Of a stretch of 64,000 bases of DNA, positions 1 to 12,832 are shown one piece after another. Position 1 is the first letter of the stretch; each line of letters begins with the position of its first letter. A program made the translations under genes and the position numbers. Under the pieces are notes generated by a model that did no database searches, had not been told where the DNA came from, and worked only from the letters and a program-made list of their open reading frames with translations. The DNA is from Lathyrus oleraceus (Eukaryota; Streptophyta; Magnoliopsida; Fabales; Fabaceae), in contig NC_066583.1 of the NCBI RefSeq assembly GCF_024323335.1, positions 360,660,377-360,724,376 of the forward strand, read 5' to 3'.

Positions 1-739
1 TGGGGTGGTAGCTAATTCCCATGGTGAGGAATTAGTGAGTGAGTCACTAGGTCTCAAATGAGTGGGACTAGTGGGCTTGGTAGCCGTGCCTGGATTTGGA
101 CGGTGAGGTGAACTATATGTTCACAAATAGTCGGTACCGCATGCATGGAGTCTCATTGCATAATATGTGTATGGTGTATAATATGAATGGATGTATTCCA
201 ATATTATACGTGTGTTTGTGGTGATATTGAGTATGAGCATGAGTTGTGTTTGTATTGAGAATGATATTTGAATTGATGTGCCGTTATCGAATGTGTGATG
301 TGATTAGGGTGGTTAATGAGTTAAATTACTTAACATGACATGATATTTTATAATGCTCATTATATCGATTGAGGAACTCACCCTTACAACTATTTTTCAG
401 GTAACGAGCAGTGATTGAGTAGAAGCTAGTCCTTGGAGTCTAGTGTAATTCCTTAGTGGGTCATGCTCTGGTAGATGTAACATCGGGATGGGATATTTTA
501 CTATGTTTTCATTTGGTTGTTGAACAACTTTACATGTAATGTATTACATGGTTTGAATGTTGTTAGTTTGTATCCGCTGCGTATTATGCAAATGTTTTAT
601 TTTGATTAAATAAATGAGCATGACAGGATATTTTGGAACATGGTGTGAAATGATTGTGTGACACCCTTAACTGCATAATTACTCTGATTTATATATGTTG
701 TTTTAATTAAATATTTGGGGTATTTAGAAGGGTGTTACA
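1..739 (+). repeat. LTR remnant, probably Ty3/gypsy chromovirus (Tekay-like), 3' portion
   Basis: Non-coding, AT-rich stretch that ends in GGGTGTTACA (730-739), preceded at 657 by TGTGACACCC. This pairing of a near-complementary block and a terminal GGGTGTTACA is typical of the ends of plant chromoviral LTRs of the Tekay/del type (recalled family knowledge). The left end is outside the window, so length and target duplication cannot be checked. Sequence resembling an Ogre/Tat LTR starts directly after it, which suggests insertion of this LTR into that one. No ORF of note. The lineage is a moderate guess; the terminal motif is what is seen. Confidence 0.4.
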
Positions 740-1541
740 TCAGTGGTTAAGACCCCATTTGATTACCTTTCCATGACTTGTTTGTCGAGGTTGATATGAC
801 CCCTCTTGACTAAAGCCCTACCCATGTATGTTTGAGCCCCCTTGTTGGTGCGTTTACTTTATGCTATATGTTTTTGTGTGGTGTGATCGTCTCCCCATAG
901 GACTACTAGACTTCGTATAGTCTCTCGTTTGCATGTCAATTTAGGTAGCACGGTTCCTTCGTCTAGGACTTCCTTTTTGCATGAGCATTCCTAAAACACA
1001 AACAAACTCTTTGATTTTCTTTTCTTAAGAACACGTTAACTCCTTCTACTACAGGTGAGTAAGTCTCCAAAGCTCGAGCATCCGGTAGATTGCGTAGTAA
1101 CGTCGTTCATCTAAAAAACAGAAAACAAACAAAAATAGGTTAGCCGAGCTACGGTGCTCTGATTCTCAATCCTTCTTGAGATACGTATGCAGCAGGGTAG
1201 GGCCTATGCGAGCAATAACTCTTTCTTTTCCCTACTTTGATTTTCTCTCTTTCGCCTCGCATATAGGACTTTTTTATACACACACTTTAGACATAAATAG
1301 CAAGCGTGGATCCTGTGGAGTACCACAGACGTGAAGGGGTGCGATAACCTTCCCTTCATGTAATCGACCCCCTTACTCGGTTTTCTTTGGTTCGAGACTT
1401 TGTTTTATCCCTTCCCTTTTGGTTATGCAGTACTACCTTTCCCTCCTCTTGGGATAAAAGTACATAGCTGGCGACTCTACTCCTTTTCCGCGCCACTCTT
1501 TTCGCGTTTGTACCTGGATTCGGGAAATCTGGGGAGCGACA
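740..1541 (+). repeat. 3' end of a Tat/Ogre-type LTR (fragment F)
   Basis: Two blocks match LTR D of this window in the same orientation: the stretch at 781-840 (TTGTCGAGGTTGATATGACC) matches 61089 onward, and the block at 1141-1190 (CCGAGCTACGG ... GATACGTA) matches 62033-62077. It also carries the block with CCCCCTTAC (1369 onward) and TGGCGACTCT (1469-1478) found near the end of the A-type LTRs. It stops at GCGACA (1541), the same kind of end as LTR D (CGACA at 62177). No coding sequence. It belongs to a different subfamily from A/B, and its own internal region is absent because a truncated B LTR follows immediately. Confidence 0.55.
1146..1190 (+). promoter_or_regulatory. Conserved LTR stem-loop motif, F copy
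   Basis: CTACG (1149-1153) faces CGTAT (1184-1188; four of five pair). Between them lie 10 nt ending in CTGAT and an inner 6-bp stem, TCTCAA (1164-1169) with TTGAGA (1176-1181), loop of 6. The arrangement matches the copies in LTR D, where the inner arms have different but still complementary sequences. Confidence 0.55.
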
Positions 1542-1648
1542 ATAGGGAGCCCTTTTTCTGTGCATATTTATTTGGTATAAAGTGATGTTTACAAACAAAT
1601 AGAATGGGGGGATGAGAAAAGAATTCATTAATTATACTTTTGTGTTTG

Positions 1649-1710
1649 ACAAGACCTTCGGTCTTGTGCCTACGTACCAACATAAAAATGAGGGATCAAA
1701 ACCTCGTAGT
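1649..1710 (-). promoter_or_regulatory. Conserved LTR stem-loop motif plus 8-bp hairpin, B copy
   Basis: Seen on the minus strand: CTACG (1704-1708) and TACGTAGG (1669-1676) flank a roughly 30-nt interval, followed by a perfect hairpin ACAAGACC, loop GAA, GGTCTTGT (1649-1667). The same order occurs in the LTRs of copy A. Confidence 0.5.
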
Positions 1711-4505
1711 TCGTGATACAAATTTCAAAGTGAATGCATTACTTTTAACAAAAATTAAGTTTGAAAGGCACAAAGGCCTAAAATGGTTTGAATGAGTTAG
1801 TTATTTTTGGCTTTTTGAAAGTTTAAGTCAAGTATAAGTAAGTCTATTTACAAGTTTGGTTTAAGAATAGAAGTTTGAAAATGCAATGGCATAAGGCCAA
1901 AGTTTCTATCTTTTTGCAAAAAAAGTGGTCAAAGTTTAGAACAAAAGTAGTTCACACAAAGAAGATTTTGAAAAATGGAGGGAGAGATTTTGAAATTAAA
2001 GAAATGTGGAGAAGATGAAGAGACTATCCTATGCACCAAATTAAAAGTTTATAGTTGAAAAGATCTGACCAAATGGGTAGCAATCCAATAGACAAGAATG
2101 TCAATAGAAACCCAGAATTCCCTTGGACCTTTTGAATCAAGCAACACATAAATGCACAATTATATTATCTTGAAGAGTAAGGCATCAAATAAAGAAGGCC
2201 ACATCCAAGCTTATCCATTCCACGATCTTCTCCAAAATAGCCCATGTAACAGATGAATTCCATAAGTCACGTGTTCAAAATAACAGCTTCACAATGATCA
2301 TGTTGCAGACGAACTTAGAGATGTCTTCAGAGATGTATCAGATGAATTTTAAATTGCAAGCTCTTGGTTTCTCAACAAGTTGGCATTGGCCAAATCCTTT
2401 AGCATAGGAAGGTTGCCTAGATTCTAAGTCCATTTGTCCAAGATCAAGCCAACAGTCAACTCCAAAGTTTTTTAGGGTTTTTGTTACTATTATGTACATT
2501 TTTGGTCAAAGACCACACAAACAAGCAAAGTATACACAAACAAAATATATCACACAATATGGTCCACATGGACAAAGTGAAAATTGCATTAACATAAACA
2601 ATTAGAATGATATGAACAATGGAAAATGAAATAGGGTGCTAAAAGTAAATTGCATTAAAGTAAAGGCTTGAAATTAAAAGTTAGTAGTTAATAGGTTAGA
2701 AGTTAGTATTGTTTTGCTTTTGCTTTTCATTTCAAGATATTCTTTGGAGAACACTCAACCCACTTATCATAAGCATGAATCCTTGAGCCAAAACATCTTC
2801 CAAAGGAAGGAAAGAAGCCTAAGTTTCCATACAATACCATGGAAGAGGGGAGACTTACAATCTCACTAACTAGAATGCTTATGCCTTTTATGTCACAAAT
2901 TTAGCGCTATGTTAAGCAATCATAATTGGACTTATGTAGAAGTCACAACTATTTGAGGTCAGACAATAGAATTTTGGTGTTAATGCATGTTAGAGACATA
3001 GTATAATGGACTATGCTCATGAAACATACCACACACAAAAAGAATATGCAAAAGGTGTGACCTAATCTTATCCATACTCATGTCAATTTTTCAATCAACT
3101 AGCATTAGGACTTTGAGATGTCATAGGCCAAATGCAATAAATGCATAAAGAAGAGGAGTAAGATGAAGTGTGAGGGGAATGGATCAAAACACAAATTGGT
3201 CAAATGAGGACTTTTACCAAATTAATATCATCCATTCATTTTGGGAGATGGAATGTACATTCCATCAATCCCCTAAATCCAATGATATTAATTTGACAAA
3301 GTCAAATCAACCTTGACCAAGGCTCAACAACAAGAGTTAAACATAAACAAGTCATCACAATTGGTCAACAAATTTATTTGGTGTTTATTCAAATTATAAA
3401 AATACTAAAATAGTGCAGTTAAATTAAATATGGTTTTTCCAATTCCTAAAATCTCATCAAAACACCAAAGAAATAGCCATGAGATTTATCATAGGTCAAA
3501 CAAGGTGAAAGGACCTTGGAGAAAAAATTTCATAATTTTTGGACATTTAAAAATATTTTTAAATAATTAAAAACAAATGCAAAATCAATTAATTCATGAA
3601 AAATATTAATAATGATCCAAAAATAGTTTTAATTCATAATATGAAAGAGAAAAATATTTGATTTTTTTTGGTGAAAGTCCCATATTTTTTAGATCAATAT
3701 TGAATTTAATATGAATTATTGAAAATAATGCAATTAAAATGAAAATTAAAATATCAGAAAAAATGTGGACCACTTGATCTCCCTCATTAATTGAGATGGC
3801 AGATCAAGTGGCCAGAAACGCGCTATCCATGATGGACATGAGTCAGCGCGCCACAACATTGGTATTTAAAAAGGACGATCGTGATTAAAACAAATGAGAT
3901 GGATCTTATGGCTGTGAGACATGCCAACGCATGGCCTTAGCTGTAGCTCCGGTCTTCTTCTTCGGTAGACCTCACCGAACTGGTCCACCATCAACCATCA
4001 CCAAAATTAAAAACAAGGACATGATTTCAAAGTAAAAATGGCACTAAGCTCGAATTTGGCCTCAATTCACTCTAACTCCAAGTATATTGAGAGATAGATG
4101 GAGTTGAAATTTGAGGTACATGAACTGAGTTGCTTCAATTTGGCCTCAAAGCAACTCAATCTTCTTGCCTACATTGGTAAGACTTCAGACAACCAAAGAA
4201 TCAATGGAATTGAGCAAGAATTTGAGAGAATCGAAGAGATCAAAATTTCTGGAAAATACCTTTAATGGAGGTCTGGATTCAACTGATCTTGATCTTGCTT
4301 GTGCTTGATCTCACTCCACTTGCTTGCAGAAGAAGGATTGGATGCTTACAAGGTTGTGGATTCCTGGAGATTGGAATTTCAAAACAGTGGAAATTCAACC
4401 TCAAATTAAAATGAATTTCCCAGGTTTATCCTTTGCAAAGTGAGGGTTAGAGACGGGGGATCAAAACTGGCGCCAAAGGGTCTTGATTGCTGAGCATATG
4501 AGGCT

Positions 4506-4514
4506 CTATTTATA
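4506..4514 (-). promoter_or_regulatory. TATA box of Ogre B LTR
   Basis: TATAAATAG on the minus strand in the context CAGCTATAAATAGAGC, identical in position and context to the 5' LTR of copy A (20329-20337). It is the likely core of the element's Pol II promoter. Confidence 0.6.
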
Positions 4515-6013
4515 GCTGAAACCATTGATATTTGCACACTTGAAATCACTTTCCAAATTTGGTCATTGATGATGCATGGGTTCATAAAATCATTGCCATA
4601 AGTCCACAAATGAATGTTAGATAGTCTGAATTCAGCTTGGATTGCAAGGCAAGTGTGCATTTGGATTTGAAGTTTGATCCTTGCCAAGTGATGACACCAT
4701 GTTCATGCCATGCATAGCCTATGCATTCCTTGTCCAAAATGAATGAATTTGAGCTCTTTGTAAAGGTGAGATCAAGAGGAACAACTTTCATGTTCAACAC
4801 TTTTTCATTTGGAGCTTGGAACTTGGATAAATTTGAGGTGGAAGTTTGGAAATTTTTGACATATCAAAATTTTTCTAAGTGTCAAGCCATATGTCTCAAT
4901 ATTCCACCTTGCTTAACTTTTTATATGAGCTTCAAATGAGAAAAGTGTCTTCATCAAAGTTGTATCTCTCATAAATACCTTCAAAATGGTCACATATTTC
5001 ATGTCATTTGGATTTGAAATGATAGAGTTGTGCATTTTTGAAGTTTGGAAAAATCACTTGTTCAATGGTATAGGTCAAAAGTGACCTATAATGTAACCTC
5101 ATATCACATGCTCAAAAAAGTTAAATTATCTCCCACTACAAACATCAAAGTTGAAGTAGACACATTGAATTTGATTGTGCAACTTGTAAATCTTTCATCT
5201 CATAAAAATTGAGCAAGTTATGGCCTTGGGAAGTTGACTTTCAAATTAGGGTTTAGACAAAATGACCTATAATGTTTCAACATAGAAAATGATTTTCCAA
5301 GAAAAACTAGATCTAGGTCTTAACATGAAAGTTGTTTGGAATATTATTGAGAGGAAGTTTGCGCTTGGAATCATTTTCATATGGTGAAAATTGTAGGAGA
5401 TAGGGTCTAGGGAGACCTAGTTTTGATCAAATGAATCCATCTGGCCAACCACCATCAACCAACTTGCTAACTTCCAATTTTCTTGACTTACTTGGCTCAT
5501 GGTAGATCATATATGCATAAGATGATGAATTTTGAAGTGTCCCTTGAGAAATTTGATCAATTGGTGAGATAGCTTGTTGGAGAAGTTACTCAAGATACCC
5601 AGTCAAACTAGGGTTTCCAAGGCAAATCACCCTCAAACTCTTGAAGAAAACTTGATCAATATAACATATAGAGAACATTGGAACTCATATATGATATTCA
5701 TAACCATTCTTGAATCAATTCTTGGTTGTGCTCTTTGTTCATGAGGGTCTTAAACCCTAGATGTGAACTTGATGAATCAAAGGAATCATGCCCTTCCTAC
5801 AAAAGAGTTAGACAAATGCAAAGACATATTTTTGGTATTTTGGTTAGTGAAATGATAAAATACAAGTAGGATACAATCACAAAGTGATTGGTGATCTCTC
5901 CCAAAATAAACCCAATGAAAGAGGGGTAAGAAGGATACCAAGGTATGATCCCAATGCTAATGCTTATGATGGAATTGCATGAGGGATCTTAGGGTCAAAA
6001 TTGGGGTCTTACA

Positions 6014-9000
6014 GCTACCGCTATTTAAGGACATTCTAACTGAGGAGGTGAAGGTTAAAATCTTCGGTTTGACTCAATAGAATGGGCTTAAATAACAACA
6101 TAGAGAAACAAATTTTGGTCCCTAAGAGACCTCATGATGCATATGACGTGAATGCAAAACTTAATTCTTTGTGGGGAAATATTGCCACAAAGGAAAAAGA
6201 ACTCAGAGAGATCGAAAATCCGTAGGAGCATAATGCATTTCGTAAGGAAAACTCATTGGGGAGATAGAGACTCTAGGGGAAAAGGAGTTATGCGTAGGCC
6301 AGGCTACGACTTAAAACTACTGGGGGACTAGAGGGATTCCACAGAAATATGGAAAAGACTCAGTCGGGGAAACAACAACATCTGCAGGGGATACGAGTAA
6401 GTCAGGATAAAACTGAGGTACTCGAATCATGCAGAGGAAAGCGATTTCACTAAGGAAATGCGCACTCAACTCAACTGGGGAAGAATAAACTTCCACACAA
6501 GAGGAGCAGAAATCTATTATCTACTACCTGTTACCGGGTAAGGAGATAATAAAGATATGACAGAGAAAACACCCGTCATCGGTTAGGATGAACATATCAA
6601 GGATGACTCGTTGAGGATTCCAGGAGAGGAAATTCATTACCGGTTACTAGGTAAGAATAGCCTTACTGGGAAAAAACTATAGAAAAGATAGGATTTGCAA
6701 CTACTAGTTAATGGGCAGAAGACCAAGGGTGAGAGTATCCATCATCGATTAGGATGAACATATCAAGGATAAACTCAACAGCAAAGAAAATTCGTCACCG
6801 GTTAAGATGACCATATCAAGGATAAACTTGCCTGGAAATGCCAAGGAGGATACCCGTCATCGGTTAGGATGAGCATATCAAGGATAAACTCAACAGGGAA
6901 GAAAATCCGTCACCGGTTAAGTTGAACATATCAAGGATAGACTTGCCTGGAAATGACAAGTAGGATACCCGTCATCGGTTAGGATGAGCATATCAAGGAT
7001 ATACCAACTGAACAAAAAGGGTAGGAATTACATCTATCGAAAGCTGGATAGAAAACCATCGGAGAGAAGATCTGTCACCAGTTAGGATGAACATATCAAG
7101 GATTAACTCTGCGAGGGGACAAAGTAGGATTTACAACTACCGGTTACTGGGTAGAAAACCAATCAAAGAGAAAACCCATCACCGGTTAAGGTGAACATAT
7201 CAAGGATAGACTCTGAAAAGGGATTAAAGCGGGATTTACAACTACTGTTTACTAGGTAGAAAACCACAAGGAGAAGAAAACCTGTCATCAGTTAAGATGA
7301 ACATATCAAGGATTAACTCTTTGAGGAACAAAATAGGGATTACAACTACCTTTTTACTAGGTAGAATACCAAAAATGAGAATATTCGTCACTGATTAAAG
7401 TGAACATATCAAGGATAGACTCTGGCAGGGGCAAGAAAGATATCCGTCACCGGTTAGGATGATCATATCAAGGATATACCTCCTGGGGACTCTACTGATG
7501 AGAAAAATTAGGGTACTTTTGTTGGGTATTGGGCAAGAAGTAACAAACTGCAAACTAAGAAGAATATTACCAGTTACTGGGTAATAGACTCTTAGGGGAC
7601 CAAAGCATCTATCTAGGTAAGAGCTAGAAAGAAAAATGTAAATCAAGACTCAACCCAATGAGGACATAACTCAAGGGGAGTAATTCCATCCAGAAAATCT
7701 ACTGGAGAGGAAACTGAAGTAACAACCATCCATGAGGAAATAAACTCAGTGAGGAAACGAAGAAAGGTTAAAGTCTTTCTGCTTAAGGGGCTGACACTCT
7801 ACAATTTAAGGAGGACAAACACAAGATTTGATATGGGGATAAAATACCGCCATAACAAAGAATAAGAATCTCAAACAAATCAAATATGAAGATGCAGGAT
7901 ATGCAAATTATGAAATTATATGAGTGTATATGTATATGTATATATGACAATTATGCTGACAAAACGATCACAAAGGATACAAAGGTGTCGCAAAGAATTT
8001 GAACCACTGGTACAATCCTCGGTCAATCCACAAAATATGGAGACAATCTACTGGAGAACAGAGAGATCAACATCCCAAAGGCTCAAACCTAGCTGAGGAA
8101 GGAGGAGACCTACTAAGGATAGAACATCCACTTTGTGGGGAATTTTAGGTCAACGCCATAAAAGTGGGAGACAACCCTACAGAGAATAATCATAACAAAA
8201 GTTGCTCAGAAACCAGGAGGAAACTCTGACTGGGAGCAAGTTGAATGGCGATTGGTGGGGGCACCAAAGCAATCCATTGGGGAAGATCAACCACCCCTGA
8301 AGATCAACCCTGCTGAGGAAATACGAACTTCGTTGGGGAAGGCAGAACCCTGTCAGGGAAAACAACACACCGTAGGGTATCTGAATCAACCAAATCAGCT
8401 GGGAACGAGGAAAGGAATTCCATTGAGGATCAAACACTCCGTCGAGGAACTGAATCAAAACAAACGTCTAGGGATACCCGAAGGGTTAACTGCTTGGGGA
8501 ACCTCTGATGTTTTGCACTTAAGGACTTGTTATCCATCAAAATGTTGTTGATATTCATTTTAATTGCTTTGAAAAATTCTTGCTTTTATATATTAAAAAA
8601 AACTTAATTTTGATTTTAAGAATTTTTAATTACAAAATGATCATAATAAAATTAAAACTATTGGCTGAAGTAAATAAGAGTAGAAACAATTTGGATAAAA
8701 GCTCAACTTTATTTAATAGAATGATAGTCTGTAAATGACAAGACTCCATAGATTTTACAAAGTTGAAAATGGTAATTTACATGGAAAAGGATTAAATTGA
8801 ATACAAATGATCCTTAATCCCTCTACCAACTCTTGATATCCACTGTGCTCTTGATCGCTGGTGGAGATGAACTGATGTCAACCCTTGTGCTCAAACAAGC
8901 CTTCAAAACACTGAAGATTAGCATAATGCAATTACTTGCCATAATCCCTAATTTTTGTATAAGTTGCCCCAAGGTGGGGTACTCAACTTATCGGGAAATT

Positions 9001-9125
9001 CTTTCTGTTTTATGTCTCTAATTTTTGCCTGGATCGCCCTTTCAGGTTTTCAATCCACCGAGACGCTAATTTTTTCCTAAGTCGCCCTTTCGGGTTTTCA
9101 ACTTAGTAAGATGTTATTTTCTTTT
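6014..9125 (-). repeat. 3' UTR of Ogre B
   Basis: About 3.1 kb between the end of pol and the LTR, collinear with 45386-48480 of copy A. It starts (on the plus map) with a purine-rich tract read on the minus strand as CCTTAAATAGCGGTAGC ending at 6014, next to the LTR. Positions 6570-7480 hold an array of related units (separate entry). The part at 7660-8520 is rich in GAGGAA/GGGGAA-like phrases and has no protein similarity that I can recognise. Confidence 0.7.
6570..7480 (-). repeat. Tandem-like array in the Ogre B 3' UTR
   Basis: A core that reads on the plus strand as CGGTTAGGATGAACATATC, or close variants, recurs about eleven times near 6589, 6757, 6811, 6873, 6925, 6988, 7090, 7195, 7300, 7402 and 7463. 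Spacing is about 50-60 or about 105 bp. Between them are units with ACTACCGGTTACTGGGTAG. The same array, in the opposite orientation, is in copy A at 46950-47960. Plant Tat/Ogre 3' UTRs are known to be variable and to seed satellites. Confidence 0.75.
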
Positions 9126-12100
9126 TTAGGCGAAGTATTTATTGACTGCATCTGCGTTCACAGGACGAGTGAACTCTTCACCATCCATAGTTGTAAGAAT
9201 TAATGCACCGCCTGAAAAGGCTCTTTTAACAACATATGGGCCTTCATAATTAGGAGTCTATTTTCCTCTGGAATCTGACTTGAACGTTAAAATCTTCTTG
9301 AGCACAAGGTCACCTTCTCTGAACACTTGAGGCTTGACCTTATTATCAAAAGCTTTCTTCATTCTCTGCTGATATAACTGACCATGACACATGGCAGTTA
9401 ATCTCTTCTCTTCAATTAAATTCAACTGGTCAAATATGGTCTGGCACCATTCAGCTTCAGTCAACTTGGCTTCCATGAACACACGCAACGAAGGAATCTC
9501 AACCTCTACGGGGAGCACTGCTTCCATACCATATACAAGAGAGAAAGGGGTTTCCCTTGTTGAAGTGCATATGGATGTACGATACCCATGCAAAGCAAAT
9601 GGGAGCATCTCATGCCAATCCTTGTATGTGACAACCATCTTCTGGATAATCTTCTTGATATTCTTATTTGCAGCCTCAACAACCCCATTCATCTTAGGTT
9701 TGTAGGGAGAAGAATTATGATGTGCAATCTTGAAGTCTTTGCAAAGAGCTTCCGCCATATTGTTATTCACGTTCGATCCATTATCAGTAATGATCTTACT
9801 TGGCACACTATAACGGCATATGATCTGATTCTTGATAAACCTTACAATAACTTGCTTGGTCACGTTTGCATACGATGCCCTTTCAACCCATTTTGTGAAG
9901 TAGTCAATTGCCACCAAAATGAAATGATGTCCAATCGAAGCTTTGGGCTCAATCATCCCAATCATATCAATTCCCCACATGGAGAAGGGCCACGGGGAAG
10001 AGAAAACATTCAATAGTGTCGGAGGAACATGGATCTTATTAGCATAAATTTGACACTTGTGGGACTTCTTCACAAATTTGCAACAGTCAGATTCCATTGT
10101 CAGCCAATAGTAACTTGCTCGTAACATCTTCTTCGCCATTGCATGTCCGTTGGAATGAGTACTAAAGGATCCTTCCTGCACTTCAGTCATCAACAAGTCT
10201 GCTTCGTGTCTATCCACGCATCTGAGAAAAACCATGTCGAAGTTTCTCTTGTATAGTATATCACCATTCAAGTAGAAATTACCGGCTAATCTTCTCAAAG
10301 TCTTCTTATCTTTCAAAGATGCCCCAGGCGGGTAGATCTGACTTTGGAGGAAACATTTGATGTCATAATACCACGGCTTTTCGTCTTTGATCTCTTCAAC
10401 AGCAAACACATGAGCGATCCTATCAAGATGCATCACCGATAAATTGGGAACTTCATTCCAATACTTCACTATAATCATTGATGCCAATGTTGCAAGAGCA
10501 TCTGCCATCCGGTTTTCATCTCGAGGGATATGATGAAATTCAACCTTTGTAAAGAAAGTTGAAATCCTCCTCGCATAATCTCTATATGGTACTAAACCGG
10601 GTTGATTTGTCTCTCATTCTCCTTTGATCTGATTCACAACCAGAGCCGAATCACCGGAGACATCCAAATACTTGATTCTGAGATTCATGGCCTCTTCAAG
10701 CCCCATAATGCAAGCTTCATATTCTGCCATGTTGTTTGTACATTTGAAATTCAATCTAGCTGTAAATGGTAGATGCGTTCCTTGAGGAGTAATAATCACT
10801 GCCCCAATGTCATTTCCATATTGATTAACAGCTCCATCAAATACCATGCCCCAACGGGAACCAGGTTCTGGCCCTTCTTCAAGCAATGGTTCATCACAAT
10901 ATTTCATTTTCAAGTACAAAATCTCTTCATCAGGAAAATCATACTGCACTGACTGATAATGTTCAATTAGTTGGTGATCCAAATGGTCAGCCAAGATGCT
11001 ACCTTTGATCGCTTTCTGAGATCGGTATTCGATATCATATTCTGATAACAACATCTGCCAACGGGTAATTCTCCCAGTTAAAGCAGGCTTTATATACTTG
11101 ATTGGATCCATTTTGGATATTAACCAAGTGGTATGATTCAACATACATTGACGCAGACGCTTAGTAGCCCAAGCCAATGCGCAACAAGTCTTCTCAAGCA
11201 TCAAATACCGAGTCTCACAGTCGATGAACTTCTTACTGAGGTAGTAAATTGCAAATTCTTTCTTCCTAGTCTCATCTTGCTGACCAAGAACGCAACCTAT
11301 ACTATCTTCTAGCACAGTCAAATACATGATCAACGGTCTTCCTTCAATAGGTGGAGACAAAATTGGAGGTTCAAGTAAATATTCTTTGATACTGTCAAAA
11401 GCTTTCTGGCAGTCTTCTGTCCAATCACAAGACTGATCTTTCCGAAGAAGCTTGAATATAGGTGCACATGTGGCAGTCATGTGAGAAATGAATCTGGAAA
11501 TATAATTCAAGCGGCCGAGAAAACCTCTGACTTGCTTCTCAGTTTTGGGTGCAAGCATCTCTTGCATTGCTTTGACCTTGGCAAGATCAACTTCAATACC
11601 TTTCTCGCTGACAATAAAGCCCAACAACTTACCAGAACGAACACCAAAAGTGCACTTATTGGGATTCAAGCGGAGTTTATACTTCCTCAAACGCTGGAAT
11701 AGCCTCAACAAATGCTCAACATATTTCTCTTCTTCAATAGATTTAACGATCATGTCATCGACATATACTTCAATCTCTTTATGCATCATATCACGAAAAA
11801 TAGTAGTCATTACTCTCTAGTAAGTTACACCAGCATTCTTTAAATCGAAAGGCATCACTCTATAACAGAATGTTCCCCAGGGTGTAATGAATATGGTCTT
11901 CTCCATATCTTCGGGTCCCATCTTGATCTGATTATATCCGGAAAATCCATCCATAAATGAAAAGACTTTGAATTTAGCAGTATTGTCTACCAACATATCA
12001 ATGTGTGATAGAGGGAAATCATCTTTTAGACTGGCTTTATTCAAATCTCTATAATCGACACACATGCAGACTTTTCCATCTTTCTTTGGCACTGGCACAA

Positions 12101-12581
12101 TATTGGCTACCCATTGCGGATACTCAGTTGTCACAAGGAAACCAACATCAATCTGCTTTTGCACTTTCTCTTTGATCTTCACAGCCATATCAGGATGCGT
12201 TCTTCTCAACTTCTGCTTGACTGGCAAGCATTCTGGCTTCAACGGCAATCTACGCTCCACAATCTCAGAATCTAAACCAGGCATGTCTTGATAGGACCAA
12301 GCAAACACATCTGAATACTCTCGAAGAAGATCAATCAACCCCTTCTTAGCATCTGGACACAGTCGAGATCCAATCTTGACTTCCTTCACATCATCTTCGG
12401 AACCCAAGTTGACTAGCTCAATCTGCTCTTCAAACGGCTGAATAATCTTCTCATCTTGCTCAAGAAGATGAGACAATTCATCACTCACTTCTACATCACT
12501 TTCCTCCTCGGCCTCAAACACAGGGAATTCAAAATTTGGAGAAGGAGAAGGATCATTGTATTCAATGGTGTTAGGACCAAC
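9126..12581 (-). pseudogene. pol: Ogre B pol: RT, RNase H, archaeal-type RNase H, integrase (degenerate)
   Basis: Replication enzymes of a Ty3/gypsy Tat-lineage element. In order on the minus strand: an acidic linker (12560-12390); RT with VPKKDGKV, FSFMDGFSGYNQI and the catalytic YVDD at 11754-11765; a gypsy-type RNase H region; a second RNase H with FDGAVNQYG, AEYEA and GDSALVVNQ (10610-10870); integrase with H2C2 (HKCQIYANK), GIDMIG, TDNGSN and NGVVEAANKN. Everything is in one frame but cut by stops at 11814-11816 (Gln codon in copy A), 10611-10613 and 9255-9257 (both Trp codons in copy A). No chromodomain is visible. The C-terminal end, ...KYFA, matches copy A. It is entered by splicing of the intron at 12582-12832 rather than by its own start codon. 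Confidence 0.85.
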
Positions 12582-12832
12582 CTACATAATGATTTGATAT
12601 TTTGATTTTAGAGAAGTGAATTTGTGACCAAATATTGTGTAGATGGACAATTATATTATTTATTTATGTTTTTTGTGATTACCATTTTCAGAATAAAGCA
12701 AAAAGTAAAAATAAACATCAAAGATGTGGATGAATAGAATTAATTTTATTGATGATCAATTTAAAATGCCCAAACAATGTTCACTTCTCCCTTAGGCATA
12801 GAAGAAGGATTTTAAAATATAAAAGAAATTAC
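12582..12832 (-). other. Ogre pro/RT intron, copy B
   Basis: On the minus strand the donor is CTAA/GTAATT at 12832 and the acceptor is ATTATGTAG/GTTGG at 12582, giving 251 bp. The same boundaries occur in copy A, where joining preserves the reading frame. Partial splicing of an intron between protease and RT is an established trait of pea Ogre; the exact boundaries here are my reading. Confidence 0.75.

Larger units (their letters stand above)
1544..6013 (-). repeat. 3' LTR of Ogre B, lacking its terminal ~240 bp
   Basis: On the minus strand it starts with TGTAAGACCC at 6013, directly after a polypurine tract, and is alignable along its length with both LTRs of copy A. It stops at 1544 inside the block AGGGCTCCCT that in copy A lies at 52824-52836, so the last part of the LTR (poly(A) signal, TGGCGACTC block, terminal CGCTACA) is gone. 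It keeps a TATA box (4506-4514) and the conserved stem-loop region (1649-1710). No gene; the small ORFs in it are also interrupted in sister LTRs. Confidence 0.85.

Noticed and set aside
1400..1683. Short ORFs on both strands around the F/B junction
   Set aside because: They cross or abut an LTR junction and have no counterpart in sister copies.
9391..10016. Plus-strand ORFs of 104 and 142 codons
   Set aside because: Shadows of the minus-strand integrase of Ogre B.
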